Positions 1 to 7,841 of a stretch of DNA of 22,129 nucleotides are shown piece after piece; the stretch's first letter is position 1; each line of letters opens with the position of its first letter. The DNA comes from DHVE2 group archaeon. Its GTDB lineage: Archaea > Thermoplasmatota > Thermoplasmata > Thermoplasmatales > Aciduliprofundaceae. Location: NCBI GenBank assembly GCA_027014065.1, contig JALWEL010000222.1:1-22129 (forward strand), written 5' to 3'. The notes under the pieces are model-generated. The model saw nothing but the letters and a program-made list of their open reading frames with translations, was not told the origin of the DNA and ran no database searches. The translations under genes and the position numbers were made by a program.

Positions 1-127
1 CTCCAACGACGTACACTGATTTATCCGTAGCAATCGTCTCTCCAGCCCTCACCGAAGAGCCGTGCGCCATAGCCGCCAAGCCTCCCATCAAGAGAAGCAT
101 CACTATTAGTATTGCCCAACTTTTCAT
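1..127 (-). CDS. Secreted protein, N-terminal part only (window edge)
   Basis: The reading frame starts with ATG at 127 and runs off the left edge after 42 codons. It begins MKSW followed by a hydrophobic run (residues 4-21) ending in AMAHG, which looks like a Sec signal peptide. Just after it comes TDKSVYVVG, a pattern common at the start of extracellular beta-sandwich domains (MG2/A2M-like or CARDB-like); the family cannot be decided from 42 residues. A GGTGATTT Shine-Dalgarno-like element lies just upstream (131-138) and two TATA-like elements at 147-156 and 161-168. Seen: start, signal peptide, RBS. Inferred: exported or surface role. Confidence 0.6.
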   Translation of the reverse strand, partial: MKSWAILIVMLLLMGGLAAMAHGSSVRAGETIATDKSVYVVG

Positions 128-146
128 TTCAAATCACCATTAACGG

Positions 147-168
147 TATTTAAATGTGAGCATTTAAG
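147..168 (-). promoter_or_regulatory. Promoter of the secreted-protein gene (two TATA-like elements)
   Basis: Read on the minus strand there are two archaeal TATA-like boxes, CTTAAATG (161-168) and CATTTAAATACC (145-156). The distal one would start transcription near 140 and include the GGTGATTT ribosome site; the proximal one would start near the ATG itself. Which is used cannot be told from sequence. Confidence 0.4.
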
Positions 169-202
169 ATTTTTGGTACAGAAATAAAATTTTACCGATG
201 TT

Positions 203-772
203 TTACCAAGGCACATCCTTGTATCCCAATTTGTAAGCTGCGATATTCACTGAGCGGTGAATAATGGGGGTTAATAGGAAAACCGTCAGTATGGACGTCA
301 GATTCCAGAAATGCGAAAAGAACCACGTTGGGAAGAATACGTATATGAAAATCCATGAAACAATTACAAAGGTTAGCTGATCAATTAAAAATGCCCTTCC
401 ACCACTCTTTATCCCCAGTCTCCTTTTGGTGAATGAACCCACGGAGTCTCCGAATATGGATGAAAATGACATGGTCAATATGAGAAAAAACGCGTAGAGC
501 CAATCATTAGAAAATAATGGAAACCACCCCTGCGGGAGATAAAAGGAGAGGAAATTCTGGAACAAACCGAAAATTAAGCCCACGAATGCGCCACCGAAGA
601 AGCCGCGCCATGTCTTACCCTTACCCAAAATTCTTCGCCCATCGAAGAAGTTCTTACCGAAATCGATGGGGGTTTTCCCCTTGAACAGGACTGCACCGGG
701 GTTTGGAATATAGATTGGAAGCATGAGCCAGAGAGTTGCGATGATGAGTTGAAACTCGCCGAGAGCGTCCAT
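203..772 (-). CDS. carS: CDP-archaeol synthase (CarS, DUF46 family)
   Basis: This 189-residue integral membrane protein should transfer CTP-derived CMP to 2,3-di-O-geranylgeranylglyceryl phosphate, the activation step before polar headgroup attachment in archaeal lipid synthesis. Supporting features are the NPGAVLF...TPIDFGK N-terminus, the basic GKGKTWRGFFGG signature (residues 50-61), the GDSVGSF motif (108-114) and the SGGRAFLIDQL motif (123-133), with about five hydrophobic segments. Length is normal for the family. The ATG at 772 fits the usual N-terminus. It is preceded by a two-codon ATG-CGG-TAA mini-frame at 784-776, probably chance. A TATA-like CTTATATTC lies at 820-828. It is transcribed divergently from pckG. 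Family assignment is from remembered motifs. Confidence 0.9.
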   Translation of the reverse strand: MDALGEFQLIIATLWLMLPIYIPNPGAVLFKGKTPIDFGKNFFDGRRILGKGKTWRGFFGGAFVGLIFGLFQNFLSFYLPQGWFPLFSNDWLYAFFLILTMSFSSIFGDSVGSFTKRRLGIKSGGRAFLIDQLTFVIVSWIFIYVFFPTWFFSHFWNLTSILTVFLLTPIIHRSVNIAAYKLGYKDVPW

Positions 773-877
773 GGATTACCGCATGGTGTTATGAAAATAA
801 TACTTTCCATTTCAGGTGAGAATATAAGGAATTTCATCAATATCCCTAAGTTTTTATTGTTCTATCTCGCCATTTTG

Positions 878-928
878 CTATAAATCAAAATGTTTTTAGT
901 GATGAATGGCATGCCCCCGTGGTGATTT
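878..928 (+). promoter_or_regulatory. pckG promoter and ribosome-binding site
   Basis: TATA box CTATAAATC at 878-886 predicts a transcript start near 908. The resulting leader of about 23 nt carries GGTGATTT at 921-928, complementary to the 3' end of 16S rRNA, next to the ATG at 931. Unlike many genes here, pckG therefore appears to have a short Shine-Dalgarno leader. Confidence 0.5.
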
Positions 929-930
929 AG

Positions 931-2793
931 ATGCCCCTTAAATACTTGAAAGAAAGGCTCGATGAAGAGCAGTTCAAAAAGATAGAGAGCATAAAAAATG
1001 AAGAACTCTACAATTTTCTATCGAGGTACATAGAAGTATGCAATCCATCGAAGATTTTTGTTGTCAGCGATTCCGAAGAAGACGAACTATACGTTAGAAA
1101 CAGGGCGATTATTTACCAAGAGGAGAGGATGCTCAGTACACCCGGGCACACAGTTCACTTCGACAATTATTACGACCAAGCGAGGGATAAGGAGCATACT
1201 TGGGTTCTTACCCCAACATGCGAAGAATTGCCATACATAAGAACAAAGAAAAGGGATGAAGGGCTCAAAGAAATTCACGACTTACTTATAGACACCATGA
1301 ACGGTAAGGAGATGTTCATTCTATTCTTCTCCCTCGGGCCGAAGAACTCGGAGTTCATGGTTCCAGCGGTGCAGATCACCGATTCGGCATATGTGGCCCA
1401 CAGCGAGCTGATGCTCTATCGCAAGGCTTACGGGGTCTTCGTGGAAAATCCCGATTTGGAGTTCCTGAAATTCGTGCATTCAGAGGGCGAATTGGACGAG
1501 AGAAAGACGAGCAAGAATCTGGACAAGAGGAGGATTATGATTGACCTCATGGGCAACGCCGCTTACGCCGTTAATACGCAATACGCGGGAAACACAATAG
1601 GATTGAAAAAACCTGCCTTTAGGCTAACTATAAATAAAGCTCTGGAAGAAGGATGGCTCAGCGAGCACATGTTCCTGATGGGCGTAAACGGGCCAAATGG
1701 CCGCGTTTCGTATTTCACCGGAGCTTTTCCCAGCATGTGCGGGAAGACATCCACCTGCATGATAGTGGGCGAGCGCTTGGTGGGAGATGACCTATCGTTC
1801 ATAAAAGATATCAATGGCGAAGCTAGAGCGGTGAACGTGGAATACGGAGTATTCGGAATTATTCAGGGAGTGAACAAAGATGACGACCCGTATATATGGA
1901 ACGTTCTTCATTCCCCCCACGAAATAATATTCTCTAACGTTTTAGTGAACGAAGGCAAGCCGTACTGGAACGATATGGGAGAAGAAATCCCATGCGAGGG
2001 CGAGAATCATAGTGGACGGTGGTGGTGCGGGAAGAAAGATCGCGAGGGGAATGAGATTCCGCCGAGTCACAAGAACGCAAGATTCACCGCGCGCTTGAAG
2101 TATTTCCCCAATTTAGATGCAGAAGCCCTCGACGCTAAGGAAGGCGTTAAGCTCAGCGGCATAATTTACGGAGGGCGAGATTCGGACACATGGCCCCCGG
2201 TCTGCGAGGCTTTCAACTGGCAGCACGGCGTTGTGACCAAAGGGGCTTCAATTGAATCGGAGACCACCGCTGCAACTCTGGGCAAAGAGGGTGTGAGGAA
2301 GTACAACATAATGTCCATCCTAGATTTCCTCTCTGTGGACATCGGAGATTACCTGGAAAACTACCTGAAATTCGGAAAGAAACTTAAGAATCCACCCAAG
2401 ATCTTCGCCGTGAACTATTTCTTAAGAGGGGATAACGGCGAATGGCTTAACTCCAAGTTGGACAAGAAAATATGGCTCAAGTGGATGGATCTACGCGTTC
2501 ATGGGGAAGTGGATGCAATAGAGACACCGATAGGATATCTCCCGAAGTACGAAGACCTTGCGCGGCTGTTCAAAGAAGTGTTTAATCGTGAGTACTCGAA
2601 GGAAGATTACGAGAAGCAATTCACCCTTCGCATCCCCAAGCTACTGGAGAAGATAGAGAGAATACGCAAGATTTACGAGGACATAGCCTTCGTACCAAAG
2701 GAAGTGTTCAAAGAACTGGACGAAGAGGAGAAGAGACTAAAGGAAGCGAAGAAGAAGTACGGAGATTACATCTCTCCCTTCAAATTTTACTAA
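931..2793 (+). CDS. pckG: Phosphoenolpyruvate carboxykinase, GTP type
   Basis: This 620-residue cytoplasmic enzyme interconverts oxaloacetate plus GTP and PEP plus GDP plus CO2, the entry step of gluconeogenesis. The GTP-class signature is clear: FPSMCGKTST at residues 266-275 contains the reactive cysteine C270 and the P-loop lysine/threonine K272-T273; GDDLSF (285-290) is the metal-binding kinase-2 motif; FGIIQGVN (308-315) and a GGRDSDTWPP segment (about 415) match the substrate and nucleotide regions. The GGRDSDTW form, rather than the bacterial/animal GGRRP form, is as I recall from the Thermococcus-type archaeal branch. Length is typical. The gene stands alone between divergent carS and an accessory patch, with its own TATA box and RBS and a hairpin behind it. 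Confidence 0.95.
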   Translation: MPLKYLKERLDEEQFKKIESIKNEELYNFLSRYIEVCNPSKIFVVSDSEEDELYVRNRAIIYQEERMLSTPGHTVHFDNYYDQARDKEHTWVLTPTCEELPYIRTKKRDEGLKEIHDLLIDTMNGKEMFILFFSLGPKNSEFMVPAVQITDSAYVAHSELMLYRKAYGVFVENPDLEFLKFVHSEGELDERKTSKNLDKRRIMIDLMGNAAYAVNTQYAGNTIGLKKPAFRLTINKALEEGWLSEHMFLMGVNGPNGRVSYFTGAFPSMCGKTSTCMIVGERLVGDDLSFIKDINGEARAVNVEYGVFGIIQGVNKDDDPYIWNVLHSPHEIIFSNVLVNEGKPYWNDMGEEIPCEGENHSGRWWCGKKDREGNEIPPSHKNARFTARLKYFPNLDAEALDAKEGVKLSGIIYGGRDSDTWPPVCEAFNWQHGVVTKGASIESETTAATLGKEGVRKYNIMSILDFLSVDIGDYLENYLKFGKKLKNPPKIFAVNYFLRGDNGEWLNSKLDKKIWLKWMDLRVHGEVDAIETPIGYLPKYEDLARLFKEVFNREYSKEDYEKQFTLRIPKLLEKIERIRKIYEDIAFVPKEVFKELDEEEKRLKEAKKKYGDYISPFKFY

Positions 2794-2802
2794 TTTTTAT
2801 CC

Positions 2803-2870
2803 GGCCCCGTCGTCAAGAACCCATCACGGCTCAGGGCCTCTTCCTTCGGGGCCAAGGGTGTATTTTTTTC
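2803..2870 (+). terminator. Candidate terminator or small structured RNA downstream of pckG
   Basis: Two alternative stems share the same right arm: GGCCCCG (2803-2809) with CGGGGCC (2847-2853), or GGCCTC (2835-2840) with GGGGCC (2848-2853) over a 7-nt loop. A run of seven T follows at 2863-2869. Archaeal terminators need mainly the T-run, so the hairpin may act in RNA stability or be a separate small RNA. Confidence 0.45.
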
Positions 2871-2935
2871 AACTATAATTTCCTATCTGGAAGTGTATTA
2901 GAAAACCTTAAAATAGAAAGAGGTGATGTATAAGT

Positions 2936-3097
2936 ATGGAAGTAATAAGAATGGTAAAACTGCATATACCGATAGAGGAAAACGGGGAGAAAGATGTTGT
3001 TAAGAGATTCAGAGAGATATCTATGAAATATGGAAGGAAAATAAATTATGAAGAAATATCCCGAATACTTGAGGGAAGATTTGGAGAGGTTGATTGA
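2936..3097 (+). CDS. Small antitoxin-like protein upstream of the PIN toxin
   Basis: This 53-codon frame begins MEVIRMVKLH and ends GRFGEVD. It has a strong GAGGTGAT ribosome site at 2920-2927 and stops 3 nt before the PIN-domain gene, the arrangement expected for an antitoxin ahead of its toxin. The protein is charged and mostly helical in character (residues 19-48), with a short beta-like VKLHIPI start. I do not recognise a named VapB, AbrB or ribbon-helix-helix family, and there is no obvious separate DNA-binding domain. The antitoxin role rests on position and size, not on homology. Confidence 0.55.
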   Translation: MEVIRMVKLHIPIEENGEKDVVKRFREISMKYGRKINYEEISRILEGRFGEVD

Positions 3098-3100
3098 TGT

Positions 3101-3502
3101 ATGTATGTGGATAGCAACATATTCATCTACGCAGCCGTAGACAACACCGAGAAAGGAGAGAAAGCAAGAAAGATAATAGAAAAAATAACAAGGGGTGAAT
3201 TAAAAGCGCATGCATCCCCGCTGGTTTGGGATGAAGTGGTCTGGGTTGTGCAAAAATTCACTAATAGAGATGTGGCATTGGAGGTGGGAAAGCTCATTTT
3301 AGATCTTCCATTAATATGGCTGGATATAAGCTATGAAACGGTAAAATCATCGGTGAATTTTTACGAAAGAGGTATGAATCCACGGGACGCCGTACATCTT
3401 GGAGTTATGGAAGAATATAACATATCTGAGATCTTAACGGAAGATAAGGATTTTAACAAAATCCCTGAAATTAAAAAGTATAATATGGCCGATTTAGTGT
3501 AA
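3101..3502 (+). CDS. vapC: VapC-type PIN-domain ribonuclease toxin
   Basis: This 133-residue protein is a complete PIN domain. Acidic residues predicted to bind Mg2+/Mn2+ are all visible: D4 in MYVDSNIF, D44/E45 in WDEVVW, D96 in PRDAVH and D115/D117 in TEDKDF. PIN toxins of this family cleave specific RNAs (often tRNA or rRNA) when released from their antitoxin. The ATG at 3101 is chosen because an overlapping ATG at 3097 is in another frame and stops at once. It pairs with the 53-residue protein just upstream; codon use of both (many AGA, ATA, AAA) is more AT-rich than the flanking core genes, which suits a mobile toxin-antitoxin module. The RNA target cannot be inferred. Confidence 0.85.
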   Translation: MYVDSNIFIYAAVDNTEKGEKARKIIEKITRGELKAHASPLVWDEVVWVVQKFTNRDVALEVGKLILDLPLIWLDISYETVKSSVNFYERGMNPRDAVHLGVMEEYNISEILTEDKDFNKIPEIKKYNMADLV

Positions 3503-3529
3503 TCATTTTCATTAAGAGAGGGGAGTAGT

Positions 3530-4084
3530 ATGTTTTCATTTGGATTGTTCAACGGCAGTGCGGAACTCAACTACTGGGAGAGCAGGCTCGCGGCTCTGCA
3601 CCCGGCGTGGAGCGAGGAGCAGGTGCTGAACATGTCCGTGAACTACACGCGCAATCCAGATGTGGACCATGATAATATTACAGATGGCAAAGAAATCAAC
3701 GGGTATGAGGTAAAGATCATCACGGGCTGGAAGAGCGACGGCACACCCGTAAGCGTGGAGCTGAACATAACTCTGGGTGAATTAGATCCACTCATCCAGT
3801 ATGGCTACAACTCCTCGGATGGATTCCACTGGTTAGACGTGGATTCCGACGGCATCTGGACGTGGTGGAGGCCATGCTCTCCAATGCCTCTTATTTCCTC
3901 GCATTCTACAACTTCACGCACAAGGATGACTGGATGAAAGCGGAGAGAGAAACTATGGGACAATTACAACCAAAGCATCGCCTACTACTTCTCGCTGAAA
4001 CACCATAAAGGCCGTATGGCTTTAATGAAAATCCCAAATTATGGGGGTAAAAAGGGCACCTTAAGAATAAAACAAGAGAATTAA
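3530..4084 (+). pseudogene. Frameshifted remnant of a secreted Asp-rich protein
   Basis: The frame opening at 3530 encodes about 108 sensible residues, including VDHDNITDGKEINGYEV, a Ca2+-binding thrombospondin-type-3-like pattern, and DVDSDG near 3840-3853. Protein-like sequence then moves to another frame (LDVVEAMLSNASYFLAFYNF, about 3856-3950) while the original frame degenerates to a stop at 3935-3937. From about 3944 it returns to the first frame (EKLWDNYNQSIAYYFSLK) until TAA at 4082. Two compensating shifts plus an abrupt N-terminus lacking a signal peptide indicate a decayed fragment of a larger extracellular protein. A GGGGAG element precedes the ATG. Sequencing error or programmed frameshifting is possible but less likely. 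The fragment is in frame with, and begins right after, the PIN gene. Confidence 0.65.
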
Positions 4085-4120
4085 AAACGATTGCCCTTCG
4101 TTTTGCAACTCATCACAAAT

Positions 4121-4130
4121 CTTAAATACC
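4121..4130 (+). promoter_or_regulatory. TATA box for the pilin-like pair (leaderless)
   Basis: CTTAAATACC is centred 26 nt upstream of the ATG at 4152, so transcription should start on the initiation codon. No Shine-Dalgarno is present in the gap, supporting a leaderless mRNA. Confidence 0.6.
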
Positions 4131-4151
4131 TTATTAACGATATGTCGCCGT

Positions 4152-4640
4152 ATGAAGGAAGAAGGCGTCGTTGACATGCCCATGCGCCTGTTGATTGTTG
4201 CGGCTATACTTGTGATTACCGTTCCTGTAGTTTTGGGAATCGTGAATTATTATTCCGTAGCTGCCAGCGAGCAGCAGCTAGCATCTGGAGTGGAATATCT
4301 CAAGAAGCAAATAGAAATCGTGTACTCTCAAGGAGATAACGCATCCATGGTTGTCCGCGTGTCCTTCCCGTTTGGTACAGAGTTCGTTAAAATAGGGGGT
4401 CAATTGGGTAGCGACAATTCCCACCTGATTCGTTACAAACTCAGAAACGGAGTCGAAAGATACACCGTTGTGCACTATGGGAACATCGCAATTCTTATGA
4501 CTGCAAAAAACGGCTCCACTCTCACAGTTGTTGGAGGTACTTATGATTTTATTCTCACAAAAACTAAAGCCTCGATGGACTTGGATCACGATGGGCATTT
4601 AGACGATTATTACATAACCGTCGAGGTGAGAACCAAATGA
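4152..4640 (+). CDS. Pilin-like single-helix surface protein
   Basis: This 162-residue protein has a charged N-terminal tip (MKEEGVVDMPMR) followed by one hydrophobic helix (residues 13-30) and a soluble outer domain, the layout of archaeal type IV pilin-like and archaellum-related proteins. It lacks a clear class III peptidase motif, so processing is uncertain. The outer domain has N-x-S/T sequons (NAS, NGS) and ends with DLDHDGHLDD, a DxDxDG Ca2+-binding loop. It overlaps the next gene by 4 nt (ATGA), so both are probably made together. I do not recognise a named family; the surface/pilin role is inferred from topology and from the similar partner gene. Confidence 0.6.
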   Translation: MKEEGVVDMPMRLLIVAAILVITVPVVLGIVNYYSVAASEQQLASGVEYLKKQIEIVYSQGDNASMVVRVSFPFGTEFVKIGGQLGSDNSHLIRYKLRNGVERYTVVHYGNIAILMTAKNGSTLTVVGGTYDFILTKTKASMDLDHDGHLDDYYITVEVRTK

Positions 4641-5143
4641 TTCAATTCTTTCTATCGAAGATAACCGTTTCATTTCTCTCACTTTCTCTCGTGGCCTTAG
4701 CTGTGGGTTATTTCCTATATTTTGACCAAGCGGCCTACGAGACTCAGGCTAGGGAAATCGCAAATCTGGTTTCTTCTCGAATAGACGAAATCGCTTCCCA
4801 GAACATGGAAGTGCGCGTTCTCTTCGTGTACAACAATAGCGAAGGTATTCAGTTACCCGCCAAAATAGGCAATGAGTACTACACGCTGGAAATTGGAACC
4901 AGGGCAATTGTTATAAGGATGGAGGGTGTACACACATTCGGCTATGCTTCTTACATCCATAGGCAAATTTACACGTTCAACCCGAGCCTGCTAGCTGGGA
5001 AGAAGGTGACCAGCGAGATGCTGCATCAACTTCAAATACAACATACCCCTCTGGAGTCCAAGACTCAGGCGTTTTACGTGGAGCAGAAATACATGCTGGT
5101 GGACGGGCTTTACACCTACGTAACTTTCGTGTACCTTAAATAA
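4637..5143 (+). CDS. Pilin-like membrane-anchored protein, partner of the preceding gene
   Basis: This 168-residue protein has a short cytoplasmic tip, one hydrophobic helix (about residues 9-27, SKITVSFLSLSLVALAVGYF) and a soluble domain starting with an amphipathic helix (QAREIANLVSSRIDEIASQ), like pilins whose N-terminal helix packs into a fibre. The start ATG lies inside the previous stop (ATGA), implying translational coupling. Size and topology match its neighbour, so the two may form a heteromeric surface structure. No family recognised. A CTTAAATAATAA stretch at the end of the gene and a second TATA downstream serve alaS. Confidence 0.6.
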   Translation: MIQFFLSKITVSFLSLSLVALAVGYFLYFDQAAYETQAREIANLVSSRIDEIASQNMEVRVLFVYNNSEGIQLPAKIGNEYYTLEIGTRAIVIRMEGVHTFGYASYIHRQIYTFNPSLLAGKKVTSEMLHQLQIQHTPLESKTQAFYVEQKYMLVDGLYTYVTFVYLK

Positions 5144-5154
5144 TAAGGGCAAAG

Positions 5155-5163
5155 TTTAAAATA
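5155..5163 (+). promoter_or_regulatory. TATA box for alaS (leaderless)
   Basis: TTTAAAATA is centred about 25 nt upstream of the ATG at 5184 and there is no Shine-Dalgarno between them, so alaS probably has a leaderless message starting at 5184. The start codon lies in a 12-bp palindrome CATCACGTGATG (5175-5186), which by size alone could be chance. Confidence 0.45.
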
Positions 5164-5183
5164 ATTGGGGCAATCATCACGTG

Positions 5184-7841
5184 ATGTTGGAAAAAGAACT
5201 CGATCTGGATTATTTCCACAGAGAAGGATTCAAAAGGTACCGATGCAAGAAATGTGGCGCTTATTTCTGGAGCGCAATCCCGAGGGATACATGTACCGAA
5301 TCCCCCTGCGGAGAGTACAAGTTCATAGGAAAGAAGGGCTATTTCAGGAGAGAATTTGAAATAGAAGATATGCGTAAAGAGTTCATTCAGTTCTTCGAGA
5401 AGAGGGGGCATAAGAGGATTAGAAGATATCCCGTGGTGGCGAGATGGCGCGACGATGTGTTTTTGGTGAACGCGTCAATTTACGATTTTCAACCCCATGT
5501 GACATCCGGACTCGTGCCTCCGCCTGCGAATCCCCTCGTCATATCTCAGCCATGCATAAGGATGGTTGACGTGGATTCTGTAGGAAAGACGGGAAGACAT
5601 TTAACCGGCTTTGAGATGATGGCACACCACGCTTTCAATTACCCCGATAAAGAAGTTTACTGGAAAGATGAAACCGTCGCCTACGCGATAGAATTCTTGG
5701 AGTCGCTGGGCATCACCCGTGAGGATATCGTGCTCAAAGAGCATCCGTGGTTCGGCGGCGGGAACGCGGGAGCGAGTTTTGAGGTTATTGTCGGGGGTTT
5801 AGAACTGGCAACCCTCGTATTCATGAATTTGCGAGAGTCGGAAAACGGAGATATAGAGATCGATGGGACGAAGTACGAGGAGATGCCCATAAAAATTGTC
5901 GATACAGGTTATGGATTAGAGAGGTTCGTTTGGATGTCCAAAGGAACACCCACAATATACGAAGCCATTTACCCGGACATAATTGAAAAATTGATGTCTT
6001 TAACGGGTGTGGAAAAAGGGGAAAAAGAGGACCGCATTTTAGGCCTCCTCGCCTTTCATTCGCCGAAAATCGAGAGCATGGGCGAGAGGAAGTTCTTGGA
6101 ATTCTTCGTAAAAGAGACTGGGATAAACCGTGAGTACTACGAGGAGAAAATTGTACCCATTCAGAAGATTTACGCCCTATCCGATTTCTCCAGAAGTTTG
6201 AGCTTCATGCTCACAGACGGAATAATTCCTTCCAATATCCAAGCAGGATATCTGGCGAGATTGCTAATCAGGAGAAGTTTGAAGATTTTAGACGATTTAA
6301 AAGCCGATATTTCCCTCTACGATCTCGTTGAAATGCACGCTAAGAGATTCTCGGACATAATGGACACCTCAATGCTTCCCGTAGTGAAAGAAGAACTGGA
6401 AATAGAGGAAGAGAGATATAGAAGAACGATGAAGAAGGGCGCCGAGATAGTGAAGAGGATGATAAAGAAGAAGCGGGAAATAAGCGTAGAAGATTTGATA
6501 CTCCTCTACGACTCGCACGGCTTGCTGCCCGACGTGGTGAAGCGCATCGCCGAGGAGATGGGTATAAAGATTGATATCCCTGAGAACTTACACTCCTTAG
6601 TTGCCAAGAGACACGAAAAGAACGTGGAGAAGAAAAAGAAGAAGGAGAGAAAATTCCCCGTGGAGAAGACGGAGTTGCTTTATTACAATGACTCATATCT
6701 AAAGGAGTTCGATGCAAAGGTGATTTACTCCGAGAGAAAAGAATTAATTCTAGATCGCACTGCCTTCTATCCAGAAGGAGGCGGCCAGCCCTGCGATTTG
6801 GGCTTCTTGATTCACAACGGAAAGAAAATACCGGTGGTGGACGTGCAAAAATACGGCGAGGTGGTGGTTCACAGGATAGATGGAGAAATACCAAAAGGCG
6901 CAAAGATACATGGTGTTATCGATTGGGAGAGAAGAGAGAGATTGATGAGAATGCACACCGCCGAGCATGTTCTTTTAGCGGCAATACGAAGAGTTTTAGG
7001 CAAGCACGTCTGGCAGCATGGAACTCAAAAAGATGTTTACGAGTCCCGCTTTGACATAGCGCATTACAAGCCCATAACGAGAGAAGAGATAAAAAAGATA
7101 GAGAGAGAAGCTATGAGAATCATCACATCGAACATCGATGTGGAAGCAAAGTTTATGAGCAGGAGGGGGGCAGAGGACAAGTATGGCTTCGTTCTCTACG
7201 AGGGCGGCATCCCGCCGGGCAAGGAAATAAGAGTTGTGCGCATTGACGGCTTCGACGTGGAAGCCTGCGGAGGAACCCATGTGAAAAAGACAGGAGAAAT
7301 AGGATTTTTGAAGATTTTACGGACTGAGAGAATTCAGGACGGAGTGAGCAGGGTGATTTACACCGCCGGGCTCAGTGCGTTGGAGAAAGTTCAAGAGATG
7401 GAAGATAACGCATTGAAAGCCACCGAGTTAGCAAGCGGATCCATGGATAAGCTTCCGGAGAAAATAAAGAGCCTGATTGAAGAGAACAAATCCATGAGGA
7501 AAGAAATGGAGAAGATGAAGGAAGAAAGGGTGAAGATAATCGCCGACGAGCTCCTCCGAAATTCCAAAGATGGAAAATTGGTGGCAAGGGTGCACATGGA
7601 TCGCGGCGAAATGCAAAAATTGATGAAATTCCTGAGCGAGAAATTGGAGAAGGTTGTGCTTTTGAACGATAAAGGTGCTCTAATGGTCCACAGCACCGAT
7701 GAAAGAGCCGCCGAGATTGCGAGAGAAATAGCGGCCAAGGCGGGAGGAAAAGCTGGGGGCCGCGGCTCGTTCGCTCAGGGAAAAATTGAAAGGGTTGAAG
7801 ATGGGGTTAATATAGCAAAAACGCTTACGGGATATGAATGA
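5184..7841 (+). CDS. alaS: Alanyl-tRNA synthetase, archaeal type
   Basis: This 885-residue cytoplasmic class II synthetase charges tRNA-Ala and edits mischarged Ser/Gly. The N-terminus carries the archaeal zinc-ribbon segment (CKKCGAYFW, then CTESPCGEYKFIG, about residues 20-50). The catalytic core occupies about 60-330 (including ALSDFSRSLSFMLTDG). The editing domain has the zinc/catalytic motifs HTAEH (591-595) and CGGTH (695-699). The C-terminal oligomerisation/DHHA1 part ends with the Gly-rich GGKAGGRGSFAQG. Length is typical for archaea. A GTG at 5181 directly precedes the ATG at 5184; the ATG is preferred because of the TATA distance. The gene overlaps the downstream membrane protease by 4 nt (ATGA), so the two are co-transcribed. 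Confidence 0.97.
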   Translation: MLEKELDLDYFHREGFKRYRCKKCGAYFWSAIPRDTCTESPCGEYKFIGKKGYFRREFEIEDMRKEFIQFFEKRGHKRIRRYPVVARWRDDVFLVNASIYDFQPHVTSGLVPPPANPLVISQPCIRMVDVDSVGKTGRHLTGFEMMAHHAFNYPDKEVYWKDETVAYAIEFLESLGITREDIVLKEHPWFGGGNAGASFEVIVGGLELATLVFMNLRESENGDIEIDGTKYEEMPIKIVDTGYGLERFVWMSKGTPTIYEAIYPDIIEKLMSLTGVEKGEKEDRILGLLAFHSPKIESMGERKFLEFFVKETGINREYYEEKIVPIQKIYALSDFSRSLSFMLTDGIIPSNIQAGYLARLLIRRSLKILDDLKADISLYDLVEMHAKRFSDIMDTSMLPVVKEELEIEEERYRRTMKKGAEIVKRMIKKKREISVEDLILLYDSHGLLPDVVKRIAEEMGIKIDIPENLHSLVAKRHEKNVEKKKKKERKFPVEKTELLYYNDSYLKEFDAKVIYSERKELILDRTAFYPEGGGQPCDLGFLIHNGKKIPVVDVQKYGEVVVHRIDGEIPKGAKIHGVIDWERRERLMRMHTAEHVLLAAIRRVLGKHVWQHGTQKDVYESRFDIAHYKPITREEIKKIEREAMRIITSNIDVEAKFMSRRGAEDKYGFVLYEGGIPPGKEIRVVRIDGFDVEACGGTHVKKTGEIGFLKILRTERIQDGVSRVIYTAGLSALEKVQEMEDNALKATELASGSMDKLPEKIKSLIEENKSMRKEMEKMKEERVKIIADELLRNSKDGKLVARVHMDRGEMQKLMKFLSEKLEKVVLLNDKGALMVHSTDERAAEIAREIAAKAGGKAGGRGSFAQGKIERVEDGVNIAKTLTGYE

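Noticed and set aside
899..930. Box C-like GTGATGA before pckG (C/D sRNA candidate)
   Set aside because: No CTGA box D follows within a normal distance; the segment is explained as the pckG leader and ribosome site.
5175..5186. 12-bp palindrome CATCACGTGATG over the alaS start
   Set aside because: Several palindromes of this length are expected by chance in 22 kb and no second copy or regulator supports an operator.
6340..6903. 187-codon antisense frame inside alaS
   Set aside because: It is rich in Arg, Ser and Pro, typical of a shadow frame opposite a Glu/Lys-rich gene.
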